A DNA stretch of 45,117 bases from Tepidimonas fonticaldi. GTDB taxonomy: Bacteria; Pseudomonadota; Gammaproteobacteria; Burkholderiales; Burkholderiaceae_C. The notes under the pieces are model-generated. The model saw only the letters and a list, made by a program, of their open reading frames with translations, was not told where the DNA came from and made no database searches. This document shows positions 1 to 9,480 of this stretch, one piece after another. The stretch covers positions 1-45,117 of the forward strand of contig NZ_VJOO01000023.1 of the NCBI RefSeq assembly GCF_007556755.1. The letters run 5' to 3'. A program made the translations under genes and the position numbers. Position 1 is the first letter of the stretch, and every line of letters begins with the position of its first letter.

Positions 1-1323
1 AGCCAGCGCACCCACCACGGCCCCTGCGACCGGCGCGGCGGGCGGTGCCGGTGGCGACGCGGGCACCTGGGGGCCGGCTCCGTCGCCCGCGGTGGCCGCC
101 GGGGCCGCGCCGGTCGCAGGGGCCGTGGTGGGTGCGCTGGCTGGGGCCGACGCCGCCTGGCGCAGTTGCTCCAGCTCTTGCAGGTTGCGGTTCAGCTCGG
201 CGACGCGCTGCTCGGTCTCGCCGCGCTGGCGCGCTTCGGCGATCTGGGCCTCGGCCGGTGCCGGGGCGCCGGGCTTGGTCAGGGTGAGCTTGTCCTGGGC
301 GCTGGCTTGCGGTTTGTCTTCGGCCACGGCCGCCTGCACGGCGCCGGTCGCCGTGCGCGAGGCCGGGGGCGCCTCCTGCGCCGGGGCGGCGGCAGCCAGA
401 CGCCGGCGGTATTCGTTGAAGTCCCGCGTCTGCGCGGCGACGATGCGGCGCGCTTCTTGCGGATCGACAGCGGCCGCCCCCGCGGTGTCCGGCAGATCGA
501 TGACCGCGCCCGCGCGCACCAGGTTGATGTTGTTGCGGATGAAGGCCTGGGGATTGGCGCGCAGCAGCGCGACGAGCATCTGCTCCAGCGTGACGTCGGC
601 CGGCTTGTGCTCCGCGGCGATGCGACCGGCCGTTTCCCCCGGTTTGACGGTGATTTGCTTGGGCGCGGTGGCGGTCTGGGCGGCGGGCCGGTCGGTCGAC
701 GCAGCGCGCGGGGGCGTGCCGGGGGCCGCCGCCGACGGCTGGGCAGGGGGCACCGGTTGCGCCGGCCGCACGTCCGTCACGATGGGGGCGGCCGGGGTAG
801 GGGGCGCGGCCGTGACGGCCGGTGCCACCGGGGTGGGCGGGCGCAGGTTGGGCGGATCGAACAGCAGGGTGTAGCTGCGCAGCAGTTCGCCGCCCGCCCA
901 GCGGGCCTGCACCACCAGATCGAGGAAAGGCTCGGACACCGGACGGGCGCTGCGCACCACGATGACCGTGCGCCCGTCCGTGCGCCGCTGCACCTCCAGC
1001 GACACGTCCTGCAGCAGGGCGTTGAATTCCAGATTGGCGGCGCGAAAACGCTCCGCCGGTGCAATGCCGACCTGCAGGCTGGCGGCCTCGGCGTCGGTGA
1101 TGGCGGGCACCTCGATTTCGGCGCGCAGCGGCTCGCCCAGTTGCGACTGGACCGCCACGCGACCCAGCGCCAGGGCCCACGCATTGCCCGCCAGGGTCGA
1201 GGCCAGTGCCGCCGCCAAGGCGATGCCCCGCCAAGCACCGCCCGCACACCACCCCCCGCCGCCAGCCGGGCGGCCGACGGTCGGCAGGGATGGCGGGCGC
1301 GGGGAGGAGCGGGGTTTCGGCAC
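1..1323 (-). CDS. fimV: FimV family pilus-assembly / LysM protein, 3' part missing
   Basis: N-terminal 441 residues of FimV, an inner-membrane protein with a periplasmic LysM domain that supports type IV pilus assembly and polar organisation. The frame stays open to the left edge, so the C-terminal part is missing. GTG start at 1323 is preceded by AAAGGA at good spacing. The signal peptide ends near NAWA, and the mature part begins with the family hallmark LGRVAVQSQLGEPLRAEIEV. After the conserved FimV N-terminal domain come Pro/Ala-rich linkers, a LysM-like segment (about residues 218-275, ITVKPGETAGRIAAEHKP) and the start of a coiled coil (about 358-390, rich in E, Q, R and L). It lies downstream of asd, the usual Burkholderiales order. 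The pilus role is from family knowledge; twitching genes pilG-chpA lie about 21 kb away. Confidence 0.9.
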   Translation of the reverse strand, partial: MPKPRSSPRPPSLPTVGRPAGGGGWCAGGAWRGIALAAALASTLAGNAWALALGRVAVQSQLGEPLRAEIEVPAITDAEAASLQVGIAPAERFRAANLEFNALLQDVSLEVQRRTDGRTVIVVRSARPVSEPFLDLVVQARWAGGELLRSYTLLFDPPNLRPPTPVAPAVTAAPPTPAAPIVTDVRPAQPVPPAQPSAAAPGTPPRAASTDRPAAQTATAPKQITVKPGETAGRIAAEHKPADVTLEQMLVALLRANPQAFIRNNINLVRAGAVIDLPDTAGAAAVDPQEARRIVAAQTRDFNEYRRRLAAAAPAQEAPPASRTATGAVQAAVAEDKPQASAQDKLTLTKPGAPAPAEAQIAEARQRGETEQRVAELNRNLQELEQLRQAASAPASAPTTAPATGAAPAATAGDGAGPQVPASPPAPPAAPVAGAVVGALA

Positions 1324-1444
1324 AGGGATCCTTTGTGGGCGCATCACGGAAGCGGCGTCAAAACACCTTAGCATCAATGTGTTACGGCGACAAGCTGACG
1401 GCGTGCCGCAACCGCCGCGCGCCACCCGTCGCCCTCCCGCCGAT

Positions 1445-1478
1445 CCGCAGGGCGTTGCAGCCGAGCAACGCCCTGCGG
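1445..1478. other. Strong stem-loop between asd and fimV
   Basis: Perfect 14-bp inverted repeat: left arm 1445-1458, right arm 1465-1478, six-base loop AGCCGA. It sits 36 bases beyond the asd stop codon and about 120 bases before the fimV start. No T-run follows on either strand, so it is not a textbook intrinsic terminator. It could slow or end asd transcription, protect an RNA end, or separate asd and fimV expression. Confidence 0.5.
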
Positions 1479-1513
1479 GCCAGGCGCACCGGGATGCCCC
1501 GACTATACCGCCG

Positions 1514-2632
1514 TCAGGCCCCGAGCAGGATGCGCAGCATGCGGCGCAGCGGCTCGGCCGCGCCCCACAGCAGCTGGTCGCCGATCACGAAGGCCGAGAC
1601 GTACTCCGGCCCCATGTTGAGCTTGCGCACGCGGCCCACGCCCACCTGCAGCCCGCCGGTGATGGCGGCCGGGGTCAGCTCCTTGACGGTGAGGGCGCGG
1701 TCGTTCGGCACCCACTTGACCCAGGGGTTGCCGCTCTTGATGATGGCCTCGATCTCCTCCAGCGGCAGGTCGCGCTTGAGCTTGAGCGTCAGCGCCAGGC
1801 TGTGGCAGCGCATGGCGCCGATGCGCACGCACAGGCCATCGACGGGGATGGTCTGCTCGGTGCCGAGGATCTTGTTGACCTCCGCCTGGCCCTTCCACTC
1901 CTCCTTGGACTGGCCGTTGGGCAGCTGCACGTCGATCCAGGGGATGAGGCTGCCGGCCAGCGGCGCGCCGAAGAACTCGGTCGGCACGTCCTCGCGGATC
2001 GCCTGCGCGACTTTGCGATCGATCTCCAGGATCGCCGAGGCGGGGTCGGCCAGCAGGTCAGCCACCGCGCCGTGGATCACGCCCATGCCCTTGAGCAGCT
2101 CGCGCATGTTGTTGGCGCCGGCGCCGCTGGCGGCCTGGTAGGTCATGGAGCTGACCCACTCCACCAGGTTCTCGCGGAACAGGCCGCCCAGCCCCATCAG
2201 CAGGATGGAGTTGGTGCAGTTGCCGCCGATCCAGTTGCGGCCACCGGCGGCCAGCGCCTTGCGGATGACGTGCTCGTTGACCGGGTCGAGGACGATGACC
2301 GCGTCCGGCTCCATGCGCAGCGCGCTGGCCGCGTCGATCCAGTGCCCCTGCCAGCCGGCGGCACGCAGCTTGGGGAACACTTCCTTGGTGTAGTCGCCGC
2401 CCTGGCAGGTGATGACGATGTCGCACTCGGCCAGCGCGGCCAGGTCGTGCGCGTCGCGCAGCGTCTTGTGCGCCTTGGCCTGCGCCGGGGCGGGGCCGCC
2501 GGCGTTGGAGGTCGAGAAGAAGATCGGCTCGATCAGGTCGAAGTCGCCTTCGGCGATCATGCGGTCCATCAGGACCGAGCCGACCATGCCGCGCCAGCCG
2601 ACCAGGCCGACCTTGTTGCCAACGTTGCTCAT
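1514..2632 (-). CDS. asd: Aspartate-semialdehyde dehydrogenase
   Basis: Makes L-aspartate-4-semialdehyde from aspartyl phosphate with NADPH, the branch point to lysine/diaminopimelate, methionine, threonine and isoleucine. 372 residues, normal for the proteobacterial type. The N-terminal nucleotide loop is [14 protein letters not shown] (about residues 8-21). The catalytic cysteine is C139 in GGNCTNS, and the substrate-binding histidine lies in [12 protein letters not shown]. The start at 2632 (MSNVGNK) is chosen because GAAAGGG lies 8 nt upstream; the frame is open 25 codons further but that stretch is unconserved. A threonine-rich leader frame (2725-2823) precedes it. Confidence 0.97.
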   Translation of the reverse strand: MSNVGNKVGLVGWRGMVGSVLMDRMIAEGDFDLIEPIFFSTSNAGGPAPAQAKAHKTLRDAHDLAALAECDIVITCQGGDYTKEVFPKLRAAGWQGHWIDAASALRMEPDAVIVLDPVNEHVIRKALAAGGRNWIGGNCTNSILLMGLGGLFRENLVEWVSSMTYQAASGAGANNMRELLKGMGVIHGAVADLLADPASAILEIDRKVAQAIREDVPTEFFGAPLAGSLIPWIDVQLPNGQSKEEWKGQAEVNKILGTEQTIPVDGLCVRIGAMRCHSLALTLKLKRDLPLEEIEAIIKSGNPWVKWVPNDRALTVKELTPAAITGGLQVGVGRVRKLNMGPEYVSAFVIGDQLLWGAAEPLRRMLRILLGA

Positions 2633-2679
2633 CGCGTGTGCCCTTTCAGTAGAGGAAGTGGGGGAAACCCTTCTGCTGC

Positions 2680-2746
2680 CCGGCTCGTCTGGCCGGTGTG
2701 GGCGCACGACGAACCAGGCTGGAATCAGCCGGTAATGGTGGTCGTG
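2680..2746 (-). promoter_or_regulatory. Candidate attenuator structures in the asd 5' leader RNA
   Basis: Two pairings in the minus-strand transcript exclude each other. CACGAC inside the Thr codons (2741-2746) can pair with GUCGUG (2705-2710). GUUCGUC (2708-2714), which overlaps that second element, can pair with GACGAGC (2683-2689). A further CCGGC/GCCGG hairpin uses 2692-2696 and 2680-2684. A ribosome stalled on the Thr codons would block the first pairing and free the second, which is the logic of classical attenuation. I see no U-run terminator before asd, so the output could be Rho-dependent or act on translation. Pairings were found by eye only. Confidence 0.4.
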
Positions 2747-2823
2747 GTTTTGGTGGTGGCGCGCGCGCCCACCGCGGCCGGGGCGGCAGCGGGGTTCAGC
2801 TGGAACGGGCAGGGCGCGGGCAT
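2725..2823 (-). CDS. Candidate threonine-rich leader peptide of asd
   Basis: A 32-residue frame ending in [11 protein letters not shown] then TGA, 92 bases upstream of asd. Residues 23-31 hold seven Thr, one Lys and one Ile. This closely resembles the threonine/isoleucine run of the enterobacterial thr operon leader (thrL), and all three amino acids derive from the product of Asd. The N-terminal half is Pro/Ala-rich and may not matter. ATG at 2823 lies 9 nt after a -10-like TAGAAT, so translation may be leaderless; a GTG at codon 18 is an alternative start. That it is translated and regulates asd is inferred from codon content and position. Confidence 0.55.
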   Translation of the reverse strand: MPAPCPFQLNPAAAPAAVGARATTKTTTTITG

Positions 2824-2832
2824 GATGGACCG

Positions 2833-2838
2833 ATTCTA
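2833..2838 (-). promoter_or_regulatory. -10-like hexamer upstream of the asd leader peptide
   Basis: TAGAAT on the minus strand, 5 of 6 to the sigma-70 consensus. No good -35 is seen at 16-18 bp. Transcription would start near 2826, just before the leader ATG, giving an asd leader RNA of roughly 195 nt. Confidence 0.4.
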
Positions 2839-2881
2839 CCGGATGCGACCTGATGCCACGCTGACAACCCGCGCCGGCCGG

Positions 2882-3604
2882 TCAGCGGGCCGCGCGGGCG
2901 ACCGCCCAATCGGCAAATGCCGGCAGCAGCGCGGCGGCGTGGGGGGTGGGTTGCAGGGCGTCGCGCACGCTGGCCGGATCCATGCCGTGTTGGCGCAGCG
3001 TCTCGGCCAGGTGGTCCACATAGGCTTGCACGGCGGGCAGCGAAAACTCGGGGTGGAACTGCACGCCCCAGGCACACGGGCCGACCCGAAACGCCGCGTG
3101 TGGCTCCTGCGCATGGTGGGCCAGAGCCACGGCCGTCGAGGGCAACCGCACCACGCTTTGCAGATGCACCATGGGGGCGGCAAAACGCGCAGGCAACGCC
3201 CCGAACAGCGGGTCCGTCTGCGCGGCCGGATACCGTTCGACGTTCACCGTCCCCACGTCCGGCCCTTGCGGGCGGTAGCCGACCTCGCCCCCCAGGGCGT
3301 GCGCCAACAGTTGGTGGCCGTAGCAGATGCCCAGCACGGGACATTCGGCGGCCACGGCGTCGCGCAGCCACGCGGCCAGGGCCTCGCTCCACGCCGCACG
3401 CTCCGACACCATGGCGTGCGAGCCGGTGACGATTGCGCCCGCCATGGCATCGGGCGCGGGCGGCAGGCCCGCACGGGCATCATGGACCTGCACGGGAAGC
3501 GGCCCGCCCGCCAGCCCGGCGGCGATCCAGTCCTCGAAATCGCCGTGCGTGCGGGCCAGATCCGCCAAGGTCTCGCCCGCCTTGATGATCCAGATCGGCT
3601 TCAC
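2882..3604 (-). CDS. Type 1 (class I) glutamine amidotransferase-like protein
   Basis: Stand-alone class I glutamine amidotransferase, 240 residues, similar in layout to the GuaA glutaminase domain and to GMP-synthase-like GATase1 proteins. The nucleophile is C94 in GICYGHQ, with H184 and E186 in QFHPEF completing the triad, so it should hydrolyse glutamine or a gamma-glutamyl substrate. No synthetase domain is fused or adjacent, so the ammonia acceptor is unknown. It starts 13 bases after the leuB stop and is probably cotranscribed with leu genes, though nothing links it to leucine synthesis. The start is simply the first ATG; no strong ribosome binding site decides it. Confidence 0.85.
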   Translation of the reverse strand: MKPIWIIKAGETLADLARTHGDFEDWIAAGLAGGPLPVQVHDARAGLPPAPDAMAGAIVTGSHAMVSERAAWSEALAAWLRDAVAAECPVLGICYGHQLLAHALGGEVGYRPQGPDVGTVNVERYPAAQTDPLFGALPARFAAPMVHLQSVVRLPSTAVALAHHAQEPHAAFRVGPCAWGVQFHPEFSLPAVQAYVDHLAETLRQHGMDPASVRDALQPTPHAAALLPAFADWAVARAAR

Positions 3605-3617
3605 GTCACCCCGGCGG

Positions 3618-5415
<1,798 letters not shown>

Positions 5416-5544
5416 TTACTTCTTGCCAGCGTCCTGGATGACCTGGCCACCTTTCTGGATGTCCTTGCCGAGCCCCTGAACCGTGTTGCAGCCCGCAAGC
5501 AGCAGGCCCAGACAGGCGAGGGTGCAGCACAGCGCGCGTTTCAT
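5416..5544 (-). CDS. Entericidin A/B-like small lipoprotein
   Basis: A 42-residue lipoprotein between leuC and leuD. It starts MKRALCCTLACLG and has a signal peptide with lipobox LLAGC, the lipidated cysteine being C19. The mature part NTVQGLGKDIQKGGQVIQDAGKK matches the amphipathic entericidin pattern. AGGAG lies 6 nt before the ATG at 5544. Entericidins A and B are known as a stress-linked antidote/toxin lipoprotein pair; only one is present here, so a toxin-antidote role is not implied. It is probably an envelope protein made along with leucine enzymes. Confidence 0.85.
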   Translation of the reverse strand: MKRALCCTLACLGLLLAGCNTVQGLGKDIQKGGQVIQDAGKK

Positions 5545-5560
5545 GGTGAGCTCCTGGGGG

Positions 5561-6982
5561 TTAGACGATCTGGCGTACGTCGACGAAGTGGCCGTGGATG
5601 GCGGCTGCCGCCGCCATGGCCGGGCTGACCAGGTGCGTGCGCCCGCCCGCACCCTGGCGGCCTTCGAAGTTGCGGTTACTGGTCGAGGCGCAGCGCTCGC
5701 CGGGCTCCAGCCGGTCGGCGTTCATGGCCAGGCACATCGAGCAGCCGGGCTCGCGCCACTCGAAGCCCGCGGCGCGGAAAATCTCGTGCAGTCCCTCGCG
5801 CTCGGCCTGCTCCTTGACCTGACCCGATCCGGGCACGACCATCGCGAGCTTGACGTTGCGCGCCACCTTCTGGCCGAGTTTGCGCACCACGGCCGCCGCT
5901 TCGCGCATGTCCTCGATGCGGCTGTTGGTGCACGAGCCGATGAACACCTTGTCCACGGCGATGTCGGTCAGGGGTTTGCCCGGTTGCAGGCCCATGTACT
6001 GCAGGGCGCGCTCCATGGCGCTGCGCTTGACGGGGTCCTTCTCCTTGTCGGGATCGGGCACGCGCTCGGTCACGGGCAGTACCATCTCGGGCGAGGTGCC
6101 CCAGGTGACCTGAGGCAGGATCTGGGCGGCATCCAGCTCGACCACGGCGTCCCAATGGGCATCGGGGTCGGAGTGCAGGGTGCGCCAATGGGCGACGGCC
6201 TGATCCCACTCCACCCCGCTGGGGGCCATGGGCCGACCGCGCACGTACTCGAGGGTCTTGTCGTCCACCGCCACCAGGCCGGCGCGCGCGCCCGCCTCGA
6301 TGGCCATGTTGCAGACCGTCATGCGGCCTTCCATGCTCAGCGCGCGGATGGCGCTGCCACCAAACTCGATGGTGTAGCCGGTGCCGCCGGCGGTACCGAT
6401 GCGGCCGATGATGGCCAGCACGATGTCCTTGGCCGTGCAGCCGCGCGGCAGCGTCCCCTCCACGCGGATCAGCATGTTGCGGGCCTTTTTGGCCAGCAGC
6501 GTCTGCGTGGCCAGCACATGCTCGACCTCGCTGGTGCCAATGCCATGCGCCAGCGCACCGAACGCGCCGTGGGTGCTGGTGTGGCTGTCGCCGCACACCA
6601 CCGTCATGCCGGGCAGGGTGGCGCCGTTTTCCGGCCCGATGACGTGCACGATGCCCTGCCGCTTGCTCAGGAACGGAAAATACGCCGCCGCCCCGAACTC
6701 GCGGATGTTGGCATCCAGCGTGACGATCTGCTCCTTGCTGATCGGGTCAGCGATGCCGTCGTAGCCGTGCTCCCAGCCGGTGGTGGGGGTGTTGTGGTCG
6801 GCGGTGGCGACCACCGACGACACGCGCCACGGCTTGCGGCCGGCCACGCGCAGTCCCTCGAAGGCCTGCGGGCTGGTCACCTCGTGCACCAGATGGCGGT
6901 CGATGTAGAGGATGGCGGTGCCGTCCTCCTCGGTGTGGACGACGTGCTCGTCCCAGATCTTGTCGTAAAGGGTGCGTCCCAT
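5561..6982 (-). CDS. leuC: 3-isopropylmalate dehydratase large subunit
   Basis: Catalytic Fe-S subunit of isopropylmalate isomerase in leucine synthesis. 473 residues, usual length. Signatures include [19 protein letters not shown] and the cluster cysteines in [18 protein letters not shown] and [10 protein letters not shown]. First gene of the leuC-leuD-leuB run. A -10-like TACAAT lies about 30 bases upstream. I looked for a leucine-rich leader peptide in 6983-7094 and found none. Confidence 0.97.
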   Translation of the reverse strand: MGRTLYDKIWDEHVVHTEEDGTAILYIDRHLVHEVTSPQAFEGLRVAGRKPWRVSSVVATADHNTPTTGWEHGYDGIADPISKEQIVTLDANIREFGAAAYFPFLSKRQGIVHVIGPENGATLPGMTVVCGDSHTSTHGAFGALAHGIGTSEVEHVLATQTLLAKKARNMLIRVEGTLPRGCTAKDIVLAIIGRIGTAGGTGYTIEFGGSAIRALSMEGRMTVCNMAIEAGARAGLVAVDDKTLEYVRGRPMAPSGVEWDQAVAHWRTLHSDPDAHWDAVVELDAAQILPQVTWGTSPEMVLPVTERVPDPDKEKDPVKRSAMERALQYMGLQPGKPLTDIAVDKVFIGSCTNSRIEDMREAAAVVRKLGQKVARNVKLAMVVPGSGQVKEQAEREGLHEIFRAAGFEWREPGCSMCLAMNADRLEPGERCASTSNRNFEGRQGAGGRTHLVSPAMAAAAAIHGHFVDVRQIV

Positions 6983-7012
6983 GGCGGAGGGGATAGGCGT
7001 GGGCGGCCTGCC

Positions 7013-7018
7013 ATTGTA
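7013..7018 (-). promoter_or_regulatory. -10-like hexamer upstream of leuC
   Basis: TACAAT on the minus strand, 5 of 6 to consensus, placing the transcript start about 24 nt before leuC. The -35 region is poor. Confidence 0.35.
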
Positions 7019-7049
7019 GGCCTAGACCGCGATGAACGGGGCGCGTCGA

Positions 7050-7084
7050 CGGCGGTGCCGGGGACCATCCCGCGGGCACCGCCG
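7050..7084 (-). terminator. Stem-loop just after gltA, possible transcript end
   Basis: A 10-bp perfect stem (7050-7059 with 7075-7084) enclosing a second GGGA/TCCC stem, starting 11 bases beyond the gltA stop codon. No T-run follows on the minus strand. Its place at the end of the sdh-gltA operon, just before the leuC promoter, suits a terminator or 3'-end stabiliser. Confidence 0.4.
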
Positions 7085-7094
7085 CCCGGGTCGA

Positions 7095-8405
7095 TCAGCG
7101 CTGGGCGATCGGCACGACGTCGCGCTTGGCCGCACCGGTGAAGAGCTGGCGCGGACGGCCGATCTTGTACTCGGGGTCGCCGATCATCTCGTTGAGCTGG
7201 GCGATCCAGCCCACCGTGCGCGCCAGCGCGAAGATGCCGGTGAACAGGTTGACCGGGATGCCGATGGCGCGCTGCACGATGCCGGAGTAGAAGTCCACGT
7301 TGGGGTAGAGCTTGCGCTGCACGAAGTAGTCGTCTTCCAGCGCGATCTTCTCCAGCGTCTTGGCCAGCTTGAACAGCGGGTCGTTTTCCAGCCCCAGCTC
7401 GCCCAGCACTTCGTTGCAGGTCTCCTGCATCAGCTTGGCGCGCGGGTCGTAGTTCTTGTAGACGCGGTGGCCAAAGCCCATCAGGCGCACGCCCGAGTTC
7501 TTGTCCTTGACCTTGGCGATGAATTCACCGATCTTGTCCACGCCGCCCATGGCCTGGATTTCTTCCAGCATGTTCAGGCAGGCCTCGTTGGCGCCGCCGT
7601 GGGCCGGGCCCCACAGGCAGGCCACGCCCGCGGCGATGGCCGCAAACGGGTTGGTGCCGGAGCTGCCGCACAGGCGCACGGTGGAGGTGGAGGCGTTTTG
7701 CTCGTGGTCCGCGTGCAGGATGAAGATGCGGTCCATCGCGCGCTCGAGCACCGGGTTGACTTTGTACTCCTCGCACGGCGTGCCGAACATCATGCGCAGG
7801 AAGTTGCCCGCGTAGCTCAGGTCGTTGCGCGGATACATGTACGGCTGGCCGATGCCGTACTTGTAGGCCATGGCGACCAGGGTGGGCAGCTTGGCGATCA
7901 GGCGGATGGCCGCGATCTCGCGGTGCTGCGGGTTGTTGATGTCGGTGCTGTCGTGGTAGAAGGCCGACATGGCGCCGATCAGGCCCGTGAGCACCGCCAT
8001 CGGGTGCGCATCGCGCCGGAAGCCACGCAGGAAGAACTGCATCTGCTCGTTGACCATGGTGTGCATGGTCACGCGCTTGCTGAAGTCGGCTTTTTGGTGT
8101 TCGTTGGGCAGCTCACCGTACAGCAGCAGGTAGCAGGTCTCGAGGTAGTCGCACTGCGTGGCGAGCTGCTCGATGGGGTAGCCGCGGTAGAGCAGCTCGC
8201 CCTTGTCGCCGTCGATGTAGGTGATGGACGATTGGCACGACGCCGTGGACAGGAACCCGGGGTCGTAGGTGAACATGCCGGTCTGGGCGTAGAGCTTGCG
8301 GATGTCGATCACGTCCGGACCCACGGTGCCGGAGTAGATCGGCAGCTCGACGCTGGGCGCGCCGTTGGAAAACGACAGCGTGGCTTTGTGGTCTTGCAGT
8401 TTCAT
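7095..8405 (-). CDS. gltA: Citrate synthase
   Basis: Condenses oxaloacetate with acetyl-CoA at the entry to the TCA cycle. 436 residues, typical of the hexameric Gram-negative type, opening [15 protein letters not shown]. Catalytic regions [15 protein letters not shown] and [16 protein letters not shown] are intact. It ends the run sdhC-sdhD-sdhA-sdhB-sdhE-gltA and lies 27 bases after sdhE, so it is probably transcribed with succinate dehydrogenase. Confidence 0.98.
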   Translation of the reverse strand: MKLQDHKATLSFSNGAPSVELPIYSGTVGPDVIDIRKLYAQTGMFTYDPGFLSTASCQSSITYIDGDKGELLYRGYPIEQLATQCDYLETCYLLLYGELPNEHQKADFSKRVTMHTMVNEQMQFFLRGFRRDAHPMAVLTGLIGAMSAFYHDSTDINNPQHREIAAIRLIAKLPTLVAMAYKYGIGQPYMYPRNDLSYAGNFLRMMFGTPCEEYKVNPVLERAMDRIFILHADHEQNASTSTVRLCGSSGTNPFAAIAAGVACLWGPAHGGANEACLNMLEEIQAMGGVDKIGEFIAKVKDKNSGVRLMGFGHRVYKNYDPRAKLMQETCNEVLGELGLENDPLFKLAKTLEKIALEDDYFVQRKLYPNVDFYSGIVQRAIGIPVNLFTGIFALARTVGWIAQLNEMIGDPEYKIGRPRQLFTGAAKRDVVPIAQR

Positions 8406-8432
8406 GCGGATTCCTTGGGTCTAGCGGGGGAG

Positions 8433-8729
8433 CTACGGGGATGACGGCGCGTCGGCCCGCGGCGGGGTGCGCAGCAGGGCCAGCACGTCGACGACCTCGG
8501 GGGTCGCCAGCGCGCCGTCGGGCTCGCGGCGGCGCAGCAACAGGTCGAGCAGATCGTTGTCGCTCAGGTCCATCAGCGCTTCCAGGCCGCGGGCCTGCCG
8601 CACGGTGAGGGCCTCGCCGTGCCGATCGAAGAAGCGCTCGATGAACAGATCGTTTTCGAGCAGACCGCGGCGGCAACGCCAGCGCAGCTTGCTGAGCTGG
8701 CGTTCGTCGAGCCGTGCGCGGTCGTCCAT
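8433..8729 (-). CDS. sdhE: FAD assembly factor SdhE
   Basis: Small soluble protein that helps attach FAD covalently to SdhA. 98 residues. The family motif RGxxE is present as RGLLE (residues 21-25), followed by NDLFIERFFDRHG and a helical C-terminal half. It lies between sdhB and gltA, matching its assembly role. Confidence 0.93.
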   Translation of the reverse strand: MDDRARLDERQLSKLRWRCRRGLLENDLFIERFFDRHGEALTVRQARGLEALMDLSDNDLLDLLLRRREPDGALATPEVVDVLALLRTPPRADAPSSP

Positions 8730-8754
8730 GGCCGGGTTCGTGAGCGCGGGGCGG

Positions 8755-9456
8755 TCAGACGGCGCGGCGCACCATCAGTTCCTTGATCTTGCCGATGGCC
8801 TTGGTGGGGTTGAGGCCCTTGGGGCACACATCGACGCAGTTCATGATGGTGTGGCAGCGGAACAGCCGGTACGGGTCTTCCAGGTTGTCCAGGCGCTCGC
8901 TGGTGGCCTGGTCGCGGCTGTCGGCGATGAAGCGGTAGGCCTGCAGCAGGCCCGCCGGGCCGACGAACTTGTCCGGGTTCCACCAGAAGCTCGGACAGCT
9001 GGTGGAGCAGCTGGCGCACAGGATGCACTCGTACAGGCCGTTGAGCTCTTCGCGCTCTTCGGGCGACTGCAGGCGCTCCTTTTCGGGCGGCTGGGTCTCG
9101 TTGATCAGGTACGGCTTGATCGAGTGGTACTGCTTGAAGAACAGCGTCATGTCCACGATCAGGTCGCGCACCACGGGCAGGCCCGGCAGGGGCTTGAGCA
9201 CGATGGTGTCGGGCAGCGTGCGCAGGTTGGTCAGACACGCCAGCCCGTTCTTGCCGTTGATGTTCATCGCGTCCGAGCCGCAGACGCCCTCGCGGCACGA
9301 GCGGCGAAACGCCAGCGTCGGGTCGATTTCCTTGAGCTTGATCAGCGCGTCCAGCAGCATGCGCTCGGTGGTCAGTTCCACCTCCAGCGTCTGCATGTAG
9401 GGCTTGGCGTCCTTGTCCGGGTCGTAACGGTAGATCTTGAAGATGCGTTTGGCCAT
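8755..9456 (-). CDS. sdhB: Succinate dehydrogenase iron-sulfur subunit
   Basis: Carries electrons from SdhA to the quinone site through three Fe-S clusters. 233 residues. The [2Fe-2S] site is C54, C59 and C74 in [12 protein letters not shown] and NGLAC. The other clusters use [17 protein letters not shown] and [17 protein letters not shown]. It follows sdhA by 24 bases. Confidence 0.98.
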   Translation of the reverse strand: MAKRIFKIYRYDPDKDAKPYMQTLEVELTTERMLLDALIKLKEIDPTLAFRRSCREGVCGSDAMNINGKNGLACLTNLRTLPDTIVLKPLPGLPVVRDLIVDMTLFFKQYHSIKPYLINETQPPEKERLQSPEEREELNGLYECILCASCSTSCPSFWWNPDKFVGPAGLLQAYRFIADSRDQATSERLDNLEDPYRLFRCHTIMNCVDVCPKGLNPTKAIGKIKELMVRRAV

Positions 9457-9480
9457 GGAAAAACCTCCGGCGTGGGGACG

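Noticed and set aside
5416-5544. Entericidin toxin-antidote pair
   Set aside because: Only one entericidin-like gene is present, so a two-gene system is not supported.
6983-7094. Leucine attenuator upstream of leuC
   Set aside because: No frame with a run of Leu codons and no terminator/antiterminator pair; the short frame there reads [16 protein letters not shown].
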